Assembly: GCA_036346225.1 (NCBI GenBank)
Contig: JARFIW010000170.1
Coordinates: 4,836,501 to 4,900,500, forward strand
Length of the DNA: 64,000 nt
Reading direction: 5' to 3'
Origin: Platerodrilus igneus
Taxonomy: Eukaryota; Arthropoda; Insecta; Coleoptera; Lycidae
Shown here: one piece after another, positions 20,914 through 33,104 of the stretch
How positions within the stretch are numbered: position 1 is the stretch's first letter
Layout: each line of letters begins with the position of its first letter
Notes under the pieces: generated by a model
Database searches by the model: none
What the model was told of the DNA's origin: nothing
Seen by the model: only the letters and a program-made list of their open reading frames with translations
Translations under genes and position numbers: made by a program

Positions 20914-23596
20914 AAAGACAGCGTACCCTGGTGGACCCGGGAACTAACCACCAAGCGGGCAGAAACGCGTAACCTAAGGCGCCGCTATCAACGCGCCTCG
21001 GGAGATATAAGAGAACAACGGAGAATAGAATATAATCAAAGTTACCGCGAATATAAAATATTAATAGAAGAAACGCGAACGAATAAATTTAAAGAATTCT
21101 GCACGCAAAACTCAGAGAAAGAACCCTGGGGAACCGCATACCGCGTAATTAGAGGAAAACAACAAAAATCGCGCTCAGTAATATAAAGAAAACAAATGGC
21201 GAATACACGGAAGGTTTTAAAACCACAGCGGAATATTTACTAGAGAAATTTTTCCCATCGGATAATCCCGAGGGGGATGAAGAGTCGCACGATTTAATAC
21301 GTCGGGAAGCTGTAAAGGCGCAAGGAACAGGTGCCGATAAGGCAATCCTAGTTCACGAGGTCGTCAGGGCTCTTAGGAGGATGAACCCTAAGAAGGCACC
21401 GGGGCATGATGGAATCACTTCAGACGCAGCTCTGCAGGCGTGCCTGTTAGCCCCGTGTGTTTTGTTGGGTTGTTTAATCTTTGTTTAGAAAGGGCGTTTT
21501 TCCGCGTTGCTGGAAAATCCAGAATGTGAAATTTATACCCAAACCTAAAAAGGCGGATGCGTCAGATCCGGGCAGCTATCGTCCAATTAGCTTGCTACCG
21601 GTGCTGGGGAAAGTTTTAGATCGCGTTATGACTACGCGTGTTGAACACCTAGTGCGAGACAGCGGCGGTTTTAATAACCGACAGTTTGGTTTCGTGGAGG
21701 GCAAGTCGACTATCGACGCGTTAGAGTTCGTTGTCGGGGAAATTAAGCAGGCAAGAGATGCCAAAGAGTACTGTGTCGTTGTTGCTTTGGACATTTCAGG
21801 AGCATTTGATGCTGCCTGGTGGCCATTAATCGTTTGCGAGTTAGATCGTAGGGGTTGTCCGCGAAACTTGATGTCTTTGGTCAAGAGCTATTTCTCGGGG
21901 CGATTAGCACAGGTTGAAATTCCGGGTGAAGTTCTGTCGCGTGAGGTGGAAAAGGGATGCCCGCAAGGGTCATGTTCTGGTCCCACATTTTGGAAGTTGT
22001 TGTATGAGAGCATCTTTAGGGTCAAGTTGCCCGCAGGATGCTCAATCGTTGGGTTTGCAGATGACACACTTTTAATTGTAAGATCGAGATTGTTAATGGA
22101 TATGCGCACAAAACCGAACGAGGCGCTTAATAAATTACACGAATGGTCGCAGGCGGTAAAATTAAAATTTAACACGGCGAAGTCAGAGGCGCTTTATTTC
22201 GGCACGAAACCAGGACAGAGACCTCCTAGGTTAGAGCTAGGAGGAGAAAATCCGTTTAAAGATTGTATTACCTACCTCGGCGTCAAGATCGACAATAAAT
22301 TAAATTGGAAAGCGCACGTACAATACGTAAAAAGTAAGGGCGGCGAAATATCAAATAAAATGATGGCGGCGGCTAAAATAAAGTGGGGTTTCAGGGGCGA
22401 ATCGCTGAGGACGGTTTATGCCGGAGCAATTGAGCCGGCAATACTGTACGCAGCTTCTGTATGGGCAGAAGGTTGTAAAGTCCGGGAGATGCGTCAATTG
22501 ACGAGCGTACAACGCATAACCGCGGTAAAAGCGGCGAGGGCGTACAGGACCACCTCCACGGAGGCTGTCCTGGTGATCAGTAGGACCTCCCTATCGAATA
22601 TGTCGTTAGGGAGATTAGAGATAGACGATTAATAAATATAGGAAAAGGGCGCGAAATTATCGAAGATCTTAATCTTGGTAATAGGGAAATTGCAAGAAAG
22701 ATTGTTGTATCTGAGTTAGGGCACCCGGCTGATATTAGAGGGATCGAGTTTGTCGAAGGTGATGAGGACGCGATGGGTATCAGAATTTATACGGACGGTT
22801 CACGTATGGACGATGGACAAGCAGGCGCGGCGTTTGTCGTGTATAAGCAGGAAAGGAGGTGTTTCGGTTTCAAACCAAACTCGCGAACTGGTGCACTATC
22901 TTCCAGTGCGAATTGGTAGCCATACGAGAGGCTATCGATTACGTAATAAACCATACGGGCAGAAACGAGTATTATATAATCAGTGATAGTAAATCGGCGC
23001 TAACGGCTTTAACAAACATGAACACCTCGACAGATCTCCAAGCGGACGTCTGGAGGATAGCGCGTACGGCGCTAGAGTTTCGACGTTTAAAGTTCTGTTG
23101 GGTCAGGTCGCACAATGGTAACGTAGGAAACGATAGGGCTGACGAATTAGCTAAAGAGGCCGCGACGGGCGACTTTCGAATATCACATTCGTCGATACCG
23201 AGGTCTTTAATCAAAAGAAAGCTGCGCGAAAAATCAATTCGACAATGGGAAGAGAGGTGGAACAACCCTGCCACGGGCAGGTTGACCCACAAATTCATAC
23301 CGAGCATAGAAGCCAGAGGTAAGATCGAGGTTAAGCTCGATCACAAAATGGTGCAGTTGATAACAGGGCACGGCGCCCTGAAGGCGTATTTACAAAGGTT
23401 CGGTCTAACCAACAGCGACCGCTGCGAATGCGGTGAGGGCGCGGAAAGCGCAGAGCACGTGCTCTTCGACTGCCCGCTTGAGGCGGGAAATCGAGGGTTG
23501 GCTGATAGCAAACTAGCTATCCTAGGTCTGGCATGGCCAAAGAGCCTAGAGAAAGTCGGGAAGTGGTTAACCAGAAGGCGTTCTGGACAGCCTTAA
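20914..23596 (+). pseudogene. LINE1 ORF2: reverse transcriptase, RNase H, C-terminal zinc motif
   Basis: The intact enzyme would copy the element's RNA into DNA at a nicked target. The order seen is: linker (PWWTRELTTKRAETRN, 20925-21186); RT entry motif KKAPGHDGIT near 21390; RT proper in a 383-codon open frame at 21481-22632, with YRPISLLPVLGK, VVALDISGAFDAAWW, GCPQGSCSGPTFW and the catalytic FADD near 22054; RNase H starting IRIYTDGS near 22776 and continuing from 22859 with QCELVAIREAI, SDSKSAL and WVRSHNGNVGNDRADELA, so the Asp-Glu-Asp-His set is present; then CECG...H...C near 23425. Frameshifts near 21186, 21480, 22600 and 22860 break it. RNase H places it in the I/R1/LOA group; the exact clade is uncertain. 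Confidence 0.9.
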
Positions 23597-24934
23597 AAGA
23601 ATTCACGGGAAGGGTCGTGAGATTAGACAATCAATGACGACCGCGTGTAAAAATTCGGTGGGGTTGGTGGGAGGATTGAAAATTTTAGATTGACTTGGCG
23701 TGAGTAAGGATACGAGCATAACCAAAACCTGATATTAAATAAAAAAAAAAGATAATTATACCAAAATGTCCAATATGCACGAGAAACCCCCACTCCATTA
23801 ATACAATCACTGCCTATCTTCATAATTATGTGCGGAAAATCGGAATAAATAATACCAAATAAACAATAACAAATAAATCATAAACCCTCATTAAATTAAA
23901 TCAATAAAGTAAACAAGGATAATAAAACAGAGTGCAACCGCGCATCCCCCAGGACTTGAAAGTGAAGTGATAGTGATAGTGATTGTGATCCCCAAAACAT
24001 TTAGTGCATACCCACCAGGACTTTAGCTGTGCACCCGTCCCACCTTTAGAAGTAAGTTACAGACGACCAGATCTTCGGATGCTGGAGAATTTTATTATCG
24101 AGGTATGACTTAAATTGTGGCGGCTCTACTCGCACAAGCATTGATTTACATTAATTAGTAGTTTTGAAATAATTTAAGAAGCACGTTTGGTGTGTAAAGG
24201 CGCTAGCCGACATAATGCTTGTGCGAGTGCACCTGATAAATAGGGTGATGCTTTCGCTATTTTGTGCACTGCTATATGCTTAACGCTTATTAAACATTTA
24301 TTTATATATTTACATAATTATATTTATTTATATTTTATATTTACACTTTATATTTATTTATATATAGCATGTATTATGTGGCTTATTTGTTTTGTTTGAC
24401 GTTCTGTCGCCATTTTGGTTGCAGTATATATTTGGGAAGGACGAGCAGAATTGCGAAGATTGTAATCATAATGTAAATCAGTTAGGGAACGATAGGAAAG
24501 CTAGGGATGGATTTAAATTAGTTAGCTAGATTTGGATAGTTTTAAGACGACCCTTCAGGTCGCACTGGTAAGCAGAGCCGGCGTCTGCTATCCGGTATTA
24601 CGGATCCCTCCCCCTCTCATTTTTGCTTGTTGATCGGGTACACTCGAAAGTCAGCGCTAGGGATACCATTATTTACAACCCTGTTTTTAGTTTTGTTTTG
24701 TTTTTGTTCCAGTTTTGTCAGATTTTAGGTTTGTTAGATTGTTAGAGTTTGTTAGGTTTGTTAGATTTTTAGGTTTGTTAGATTTTTATTTAGTTTTTAT
24801 TTAGGGTGAATCAACTATGAAGTAAGAATAAATTAGGAGCACGACTATTTTTCGCGTTTAAACCCAATGTAGTACCTCCGGGTGGAGCATTGGGGACGTG
24901 GCCGCAAGTATAGCGGCCCTAATTCAAATTATAA
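23597..24934 (+). other. LINE1 3' untranslated region with terminal hairpin
   Basis: Non-coding, 1.3 kb. A 15-base inverted pair ACTCGCACAAGCATT / its complement lies at 24128-24142 and 24214-24228. The last 400 bases recur as a stand-alone copy at 38655-38995. At 24864-24893 is the conserved hairpin: outer stem CCAATG/CATTGG, inner stem ACC/GGT, four-base loop. The enzyme of the element would be expected to start reverse transcription from this end. Confidence 0.8.
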
Positions 24935-24948
24935 TGTATATATACTTT

Positions 24949-26745
24949 CCAGAACTTGTGAGTAAATAGGGAAGCAAGTAGGCGTATTTCCACTAAACCT
25001 TCAAACTTAACGCAATTAACAGAGATCAGGTTATGTAATCTAAACCATATTAAAGAGCTTTAACTTCTATTCTAAGGTGTTATGATAATATATATTGCAG
25101 CAGTCATCGACATCCGGATTAAACATTTCTCCATCTGAATAGTGCGTTATAACGTTTTGATGAAGTGTGTATATGACAGTAAATCAGGACTAAATCAGAT
25201 CCTGCTAGAGCTCCGCGTTACAACTGTCAGATGCAAATCCTGCAAAAATCTGCAGAAAATGGGATCTAAATTATTACATCCGTTAAGCAATTTTTGTGAA
25301 TATTGAACGTGGAAGTAATATGTTTTATGCCAAGGAATTTATTTTAAGACGCTAAATGCTGAAAGCTTTCTGATAACTCCCTCCACAAAGCGTTTCTTGC
25401 AAACTAGTACGTGAGAGACTGCTCAATATCGGCGAAAAGAAACTCAAAAGCTGTCATTTTCTTCTTGTAGGAACAAAAACTCAAAAGAACTAAATGTTTA
25501 CTTTACGACAACGAGAAGTTATAAAAAAGGGTTTTGAAAAAGAGATGTTTATCTCGTTGAATTTCGCAGAATTCAGTGAATGGCTTGTTGTAAAATTAGA
25601 CGCTGTGTAACGCGGCATTACTTCAGTTATAAACAGGGAGGGACAAATACAATTCTATACGAACAGAATAAATGCGGTTGGACCCCGTCGTATATTTAGA
25701 TTTTACGAATAAGTAATGTTAATTAAGCATGGTGGTTCAAATTCTTAGTTTCAATAAAGGGAATTTAGGTAATAAACTTAAACCACAAAACTATTTTGTT
25801 TATAATACATATTCGAATATAACTTAGGTCCATGACTTATTTAAAAACCTTAAAAGGAAAACAGATTTTAATGATACGCATCATAAATCCGCAAGTATGC
25901 GTAATTACTGTGGATAGTTTGGATAAACAGACCAATTGTAATGTAAAGTTATTATAAGGCAATCGTGTTATTTTAAGAAAGTATTTAGAATAATTAATGG
26001 TTAAAGAGTAGTGGGATTGTCTATGTTCATATTTTCGTACAATTAATTACCTCGTATTTAGGAAAGCTGTTTTTATACCTTTCATTAGAAATGATTAACT
26101 TTAGGGCAACAAGGAAACAAATGTGCTGCAATTAAATTGTTACCAGATAAAATAAAAATAACTTTGTTACTATACAATTAAATCATCTGGAATTCATGAA
26201 GATGGTATTACTGACAATAAAATAAAATACAATTTAAAATGTTCTCAATGTAACAACTTACAGACTGCTGAAGACATAAGATAATGAATACGTGATACTA
26301 AAATGATAAAACCACAAGAAATCATGCATTTTTAACGTGAACTAATGTAAGCTCAATATGAAGAACCGCAATACAATGATATACCTCTCACAGACACTGA
26401 AAGAGGAGAGAATAATTAGCGCTAGGCAGTTGACAGAAGTAAGCCGGTGAACAGAAATCATGTTGGGGGTAATTTGTTTCTAGGAATTGTAAAGTGAACA
26501 GATTTGGTTATAAGTTAGCTCAAATGATTCCTGTGTAGTGAGATCCGCGGACTTCATTAAAGGCTGCCCCGAAAAACAAAAACAGGTAGGGCACTATTGT
26601 TTTCAACATCAGAGTTGCAATTCCATTACCCTACACCTTGCGGACGCAGGCCTTGATGGAGATTTTTCTATAATAAGCAAAAGAAGTATTTATGAACTGA
26701 TATGCTAAGATAAGCATGAACGAAATTATAAAACATCCAGCATTG
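24949..26745 (+). repeat. Family H repeat, copy 1, segment 3
   Basis: Resumes family H after LINE1 with 'ccagaacttg.gagtaaatagg' and runs parallel to 30960-32665, ending after a shared block 'ttttcaacatcagagttg' and 'ctataataagcaaa'. No conserved reading frame is shared between the copies. Confidence 0.85.
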
Positions 26746-26792
26746 TTGTAGCTTATGGAGTTTACTTTATTAAATATTCAAAAACTAGACAC
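26735..26792 (+). repeat. Left half of a repeat split by LINE2
   Basis: The phrase 'gtttactttatta..tattcaa.aact' is also found at 38478-38515, where it runs on without a LINE into 'aaatttaatttgaa'. The right half in this locus resumes at about 28368. Confidence 0.7.
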
Positions 26793-28107
26793 AGCTTTCG
26801 CTCTGGGCATAGCGCTGAACATACAATCCGCTCCCTAATTCAAACGGTCCAAACATCCCCTTATACATACGTAGTCTCCTTATTTCTCGACTTCCGCTCA
26901 GTCTTCCTTTGGTGGCCCAATCTTCTTAATCAACTTAAACAAGCCAATTTCCCTTCCAACCTTTATCTCTTAATAAAATCCTTCCTCTCATCACGAACAA
27001 GAATCCTAACCTCCAATTTCCACTTGGTTACTAAACCTCACACCCAAGGATGTCCACAAGGTTCCCGTTTATCAACTACCCTATGGAACCTCGCAATCAA
27101 TCCTCTCTTAGATCTCAATATCCCAAACACCTCCACTTTCGCTTACACCGATGACGTAGCTTTCCTTATCCACGGCAACTCTCGTGCCTCTATAGAATCC
27201 ACCGCTGCCGTTCTAATTAATTCAATTGAATCCTGGTCCTCTTTAAAAAGACAACCACTCTCCCCATCTAAAACAAAAATGCTCCTGCTCAAAGGCTACC
27301 TCAGCCCAAACCGAAATCCTAAGATTCACATCCTTAACACACCAATTCCCCTCTCAACAACAGCTCCCTACCTTGGACTCCACATTGACACACGCCTAAA
27401 AATGAACTCCCATCTATCCAAACCTCGAACCAAAACACAAATCATACTCCATAATCTACTTCACGCACTCCCAAAGACCTTTCCTATTCTACACCTCAAG
27501 AGCGTACAGAACCACCTCCACAGCGTCCTTGTATACTCTGCTTCAAATCCCCAGATCGAAATCCAACTAAACTCCTCACTCCAAATCCGAAACCTCAAAC
27601 ATAACCTACCAATCATCCTACACGACAGAACACTTCACTATGACAAATATCGTACCCTCCCTAAAACTGACATAAAATCCCGAATACATAACTCCCTACT
27701 CCATTCCTGGCAAGATCTTTGGTCCCACCCTACCACCGGCAGATATACATTTTGATATCTTCCCTGATATCACAAACATCCCTCCACACATTCCTCTCTC
27801 TAATCCCCCTACAATGCAATTTCTGTCCGGCCATGGTAACTTCCGTAATAAACTTCATCAATTCCATTTAACTCCTTCCCCTCACTGTCCTTGCAACAAT
27901 CAATCTATAGAAGCCTCACAACACCTGATATACTCCTCTCCCCTAACCTCTCTACTACAAATCAATCTCAAGCAATCTACAAACTTTGACCCGTTCTCCC
28001 CACTTCCTAACATAAACTTCCTAGTCACTAACTACCCTCAAGAATTCAACCATTTCCTAAATGAAATCCTATTAACCAAACAGACCACCCACAACCAGCG
28101 GCACTAA
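26793..28107 (+). pseudogene. LINE2 ORF2 fragment: reverse transcriptase and C-terminal zinc motif
   Basis: One frame is open from 26793 to 27755 (no ATG; it starts at the truncation). It shows SGHSAEHTI (the fingers motif usually GRSTEDAI-like), VVSLFLDFRSVFLWW, GCPQGSRLSTTLWN and the catalytic YTDD near 27144; the usual residue before the two Asp is Ala, here Thr. SKTKMLLLKG and LGLHIDTRL follow. After the stop at 27753 the frame shifts by one, and 27760-28107 gives IPLSNPPTMQFLSGHGNF and CPCNNQ...ASQHL, the C-terminal His/Cys motif. The RT runs straight into the C-terminal motif without RNase H, as in typical R1-like elements. Confidence 0.88.
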
Positions 28108-28360
28108 CACACTTAATATACACTCCTGCAATTCACTACCACATCACACTTACACTCGCACTATGTACACAATCAGTCCCACTCCACGTGCACAGTCGAC
28201 GACAAAGGTAGGGGCACAAATCCCCCTCACCAAAACTTCAAGAACCCCAGTTGTCTTCGAATTATTGATTCTAAGTTCTTAAATATATGTAAATACCTAT
28301 AATGTACGGCTAGTATAGGCTCTGGCCTAGGTATAGTCCACAATAATAAATTAATTTGTC
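26793..28360 (+). mobile_element. LINE2: 5'-truncated I/R1-group LINE without RNase H
   Basis: A different LINE family from LINE1, with a distinctly C-rich coding strand. It begins inside the RT domain and ends in a short 3' UTR with TAATAATAAATTAATTTGTC and TCTATC-type repeats near 28345. The unoccupied site is seen at about 38515. I see no target duplication, so the insertion may have involved a small deletion. The remnant at 9640-10200 is from the same family. Confidence 0.85.
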
Positions 28361-30094
28361 TATCTATTGAAATTTAATTTGAATAGGTTAAGGACTTGAT
28401 TAAATTACTGTAGTTGGATAGTTAATGTAACGACAAATCGAAAGCGAGTTGATCTGTGTAATTTAGAAATTTTGTGTGTGCGCTTCTTTATAGAAAAGAT
28501 GTTATGACGATTGCAGAATTAAGTGATGCAGTGAGAAGAGTGCTTGTGTTCTTTGTTTAGAATATAGCTAGGTTGTGAAAAAAACTACATCCTATCAGGA
28601 AACTGAGATAATCAGAAAGCGCTACGAAAGCTTGTCTTCCAGGGGATTGTACTCTAGACAGAACGAGTTGGCGCCAACTAATTGGGATAGTGCCAAAAAC
28701 ATCTTTCAGGGTACGTATTTATGGTAACATAGTTTACTTGTTCATTACATTTTGTGATTTATCAACTTGTTTCTATAGGTTGTAACATGTCAATTCTCCG
28801 TTGTCTTGCCATGTTGCACTGTGCATTCCATTTCCTTGCATATAAAAGTATTCTTCACTTTAATTATATATTAATACCGTTCACAATCACAAGTTAGTTT
28901 TTATTTATGTAACATTTCCCTTAGTATTATAAAATAATATACTAAATACGTTGATCTTTAGTTTTATTTTAATATTCCTCCCTTTGTATACGTAATATAA
29001 ATAATTACGATTGTATGTAATTTTCTAATTGGTAAACTTGTGAATTATGTCCCTAAATACACAACTGGTGTATACATGAATCTGTCATTTAGGATGGTTT
29101 TCCTGTTTGTACCTCTCTCAAAATGTGTGGTTATCTTCGAACCAGAATAAATTTTCGTGCTCTTGATATCTGACTGCCTTCTTGTGCACATGTCGTTTCC
29201 CGATAAAGAAGTTCTTTCTAAGGCCAGGATGTCGTAACTGGTATGTAAAAGGTGTATTTTCTTTTATTCTTGTTAAAATACAAAAATATCGTTTTAGAAT
29301 ATTAGCAAAATGTATACGGAGAAAGCCTACCTGAATTACCCGTTCAAAATGTTTATAAATGGTAAGTTGTTCACAGATAAATTTTCTTATTGTTTCTTCG
29401 TGGCGTATTACAATACTCCGTTCTTGTAACACGATTATTTTCTAGGGTTTTCTGGTGTAGTGTCTAATTATATATGCTAGGCTATGCATTAAACTATCTA
29501 CAAAATATTATTTATTATCATACAAGACTTTTACGTTGCCGTTTAGTTACCTTTTAAAAATAAATTAAATATCCGTTAACAAAATACATGGTTGTGGAAA
29601 GTTTGACTCTCACAAATTTGAAGTTTGAGGTTAACTACCAAACTAAATATAGATGTCGTTCGTCTTAATAAAGAAGTCTGAAGAAAGTGAAACTTCGATA
29701 ATTCTGAACAAGCCAGAGCTCAATACTTAAGTGTACTTTTCTTTCAAATTATATAAATACAGGTATGAGATTTATTTTACTCACTTTTGTGACAGTTTTA
29801 ATCTCAAATATCTAGAAATATAATGCAGTTAAATTATAAAGTCATACGTTTTACTTACCTATTATATTAACTGATTTAATATTACCTTTGCTTTCCTGGT
29901 ATAACCTTACAAGTGTAAACATAAAAGCTTTCATGAAACTTTTTGTGGATATGAGGTTACATCCAAATTGAATGTTTAATACAAATTCTTTTTACAATGT
30001 TAAATACAACAAGGCATATTTATGATTTCTTTTTATTTAGAAAGTTAATATGAATCGTGCTGCAGATTTTTAATATACAATTTAACTAAAAATA
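28361..30094. other. Repeat remnant then unrecognised AT-rich DNA
   Basis: 28368-28475 continues the repeat split by LINE2 and matches 38521-38620. The rest is unrecognised. A minus-strand frame at 29118-29432 (about 104 codons, TTG start) has a less biased, charged composition (for example TYQLRHPGLRKNFF, HKKAVRYQEHENLFW) than the other short frames nearby. It matches nothing I know. TTGCATATAAAAG at about 28837 resembles a TATA box but has no linked gene. Confidence 0.35.
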
Positions 30095-32665
30095 TTAACT
30101 TACAAACAGACGCAAACATTTGAGTGTTGCAATATAACCCAGCGCCGATGCATCTCATAAATATTCAAATTTTCGTCATAAACCAATAACCAGAAAAGAA
30201 AATATTTGTCTTTCCATTATCAAAATGTTCTATTTAAATAGATTTTTGAAAGCTATACAAAATATTTAAAACGATAATGACTATGTAAACCAGTACCTTC
30301 ATATTTCTTCTTCGGTTACTTTGTTACATACGATAGATTTTAGCTTAATTGGGCGTGTATCTGCTCGTCCAGAAGCAAGTTTCCTCGCAACCACTATCTT
30401 GCTGCAAGGCATTTTTTGGTTTTATTGGGAATCTGAGACGGAAACATTCAGAAGTAGTGATCCATGTCTTGTCTTGCTTACAAAAGTAGAAAAACCCTCA
30501 AATTCGATAGCATTTAGTATCACACGGTTCAAACCCGGAACACGTATTGTTAATCGTGACTCCGTCGTGTTAGTCCCTTAAGACTATAAGTATTGTAGTA
30601 TCTTCTGTATCCGTAAAGAAGTTATTTTGCAAAAGGTGCATGGTACATTAGCTTTTTTAGAAATCAGAAGAATATATTCAAGTCACATCCATAATCCAAG
30701 TGTATCTAATTGCAAATATCTTTTGGAGGTATTGTACCTCGAAATTAGATTTCCTAAAGGTATCAAACTTAATCTTACATAATTCTGACATAATAGCGCC
30801 CCTACTACCAATCCAAAAATCGCGATAATGAGCTTAAGGGTTCTCGAAGACACAAACAACTTTCAAAGAAGTCTTCAGGGAAATTAGTGTATTACCTGCA
30901 TAGAATATCGTTAAAATTCATAGAAGCAACTTTCCACTGTATATACTTTCCAGAACATGGAAGTGAATTGGAAAGGGAGTAGGCGTATTTCCGCTAAACC
31001 TTCAGATTAAAGGCAAGTAAAGGAGATCAGGTTAAATAATCTAAACACTATTAAAGAGCTTTAACTTCTGTTCTAAGGTTTTATAATAATATATATATCG
31101 CAGCAGTCATCGACACGCGTAATAAATATTTTTCCAACAACGGTAATAACCTTTTGATGAAGCGTGTCTATGACAGTAAATCAGGACTAAATTAGCTGCT
31201 GCCAGAGCTCTGCCTTACACCTGTCAGATGCAAATCCTGCAAAAATCTGCAGAAAATTGCACCTGAATTATTATATCCATTAAGCACTTTCGCGAATATT
31301 TAAATACGGCAAACGTGAAAATTGAACATGGAAGTAATCTGTTTAATACCAAGAAATTTATTTTAAGATGCTATACGTTGAAAGCTTTCTAATCCACAAA
31401 GCGTTTCTTGCAAACTGGAACGTGAGAAATGGCTCGATATCGGCGAATAGAAACTCGAAAGCTGTCATTTTCTTCTTGTAGGAACAAAAACTGAAAAGAA
31501 CTAGATGTTTACTTTACGACAATGAGAAGGTATAAAAAAGGTTTTGAAAAAGAAAAGTTTAATTCATTGAGCTTGGCAGAACTAAGTGAATGGCTTGTTG
31601 TGAAATTAGACGCTATGTAACGCGGCGTTACCTTAGATATAAACCGAATAGGAAGAGAAGAAAAAATAATTTTAAACGGAAGAAATAAATGCCGATGCAC
31701 TCTGTATATTTAGATTTTACTAATAAGTAATGCTAATTAAGTATGGAGGTTCAAATTCTTAGTTTCTATTAAGGAAAATAAATAAATAAAAAGTAATAAA
31801 CTTATACCACAAAACCATATCTATTTCTTTTATAATACACATATTTGAACATAACTTAGGTCAATGATTCATTTAAAAACCAAGAAAAAAACAGATTTCA
31901 ATGTTACGCATTATGAATCCGCAAGTACGAGTAATTACTGTAGGTAGTTTAGGTTAGTTTAGGTAATCAGATCAATTGTAACGTAAAATTGTTGTATAGC
32001 GATCATGTTATTTAAAGAAACCACTTAGAATAATTAATGTTAAAGAGTTGTGGGATTGTCTGTATTCATGTTTTCGTACAATTAATTACCTCGTATTTAG
32101 AAAAGCTGTTTTTTAATTTTCATTAGAAATGATTAACTTTAAGGCCACAGTGAAACAAATGTAGACACAATTAAATTGCTACCAGATAAGATAAAAGTAA
32201 CTTAAATCATCTAAATACGACCGACGACATAAGTGGAATTTATTACAGACAATAATATACAATACAATGTAAAATGTTTTAACAAATTACAGACTGCTGA
32301 AGATATAAGATAATAAGCACGCGATGTTAAAATGACTAATACAACAGCCGTAATACAATGATATACCCCTCGAGAGCTAAACAGCTAACAGAAGAAGAAA
32401 ACTAATTACTAGTAAACCGCCGAACAGAAAGCATGTTGGGGGGTAATACGTTTCTAGGGGTTGTAAGGGCAACAAATTTGGCTATAAGTTAGGTCACATG
32501 ATTTCTGCATGGTGAGATCCGCGGACTTCATTGAAGATAGTCTCGAAAAACAAAAACAGGTTGGGCAATATTGTTTTCAACATCAGAGTTGAAATTCCAT
32601 TACTCTGCAGCTTGTGAACTTAGTAATGGTTCATGCACATCTTTCTATAATAAGCAAAGGAAAAA
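30095..32665 (+). repeat. Family H repeat, copy 2 (uninterrupted)
   Basis: The reference copy of family H in this window. It matches copy 1 segments at 13755-14159, 20299-20894 and 24949-26745 in order, and copy 3 at 40507-41854. It shows what the locus looks like without the 6.1-kb element and LINE1. No frame longer than about 90 codons, and none conserved among copies, so it is non-coding as far as can be seen. Confidence 0.85.
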
Positions 32666-33093
32666 CTTAAAACTGTAAGTTCTCATGTTAAATATTTCTC
32701 ATTATGGTGGCATTTGTGAATTGATTTTGTAGGTTTTTATTTTTAGTATTTCCAACTCGGGCCCTTAGAAAGGAGATAAAAGCAACAATTCGGAATTTAA
32801 AGGCATTTGAACTATTTACGCGTGCGAGTTGGAAATATAAAAACGTGCTGCTCCGGCGGCTAGGTTGACTATTATCCCATATCAGATCATGAAAAAGGGC
32901 AGGGTTGAAATATTCTTCGTGATACAGAATACTAAATAAAATGAAGTTGGGCGCCACTGTATTTAGCAAGTATTAAAAAGAATTGATTTTAGGGTAGATA
33001 AAATTCTATTGTAGTGGATCATTCAAAACTTTTTATTTACCCTTCTTAAAAAATTATACCTGTTAAAATCAGAAAGTATCAATTGTATAAAAC
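32666..33093. other. Unrecognised DNA
   Basis: A minus-strand frame of 93 codons (32688-32969) has no recognisable domain. A near-matching pair 'tttccaactcg' (32749) and 'cgagttggaaa' (32826) makes an inverted repeat of about 11 bases. Confidence 0.3.
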
Positions 33094-33104
33094 AAATAAC
33101 TTTT

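Larger units (their letters stand above)
20895..24934 (+). mobile_element. LINE1: 5'-truncated I/R1-group LINE with RNase H
   Basis: A non-LTR retrotransposon inserted in family H. The 14-bp duplication TGTATATATACTTT lies at 20881-20894 and 24935-24948; undisrupted copies of the site are at about 30943 and 41273. The body begins partway into ORF2 at 20914, so the 5' half (gag-like ORF1 and endonuclease) is missing, which is typical of LINE insertions. A tract of 22 T bases (20892-20913) sits at the 5' junction, which is not typical. The 3' UTR (23597-24934) is long and ends with a hairpin shared with the SINE. Confidence 0.9.

Noticed and set aside
21576..22175. Minus-strand ORFs antisense to LINE1
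   Set aside because: They are shadows of the RT coding frame on the opposite strand.
22750..22986. Arg-rich ORF within LINE1
   Set aside because: It is an alternative frame of the RNase H region; the true frame gives IRIYTDGS and QCELVAIREAI.
26793..28360. Target duplication for LINE2
   Set aside because: The unoccupied site at 38515 reads 'cacag' then 'aaattt', and neither sequence is repeated on the other side of LINE2, so no duplication can be claimed.
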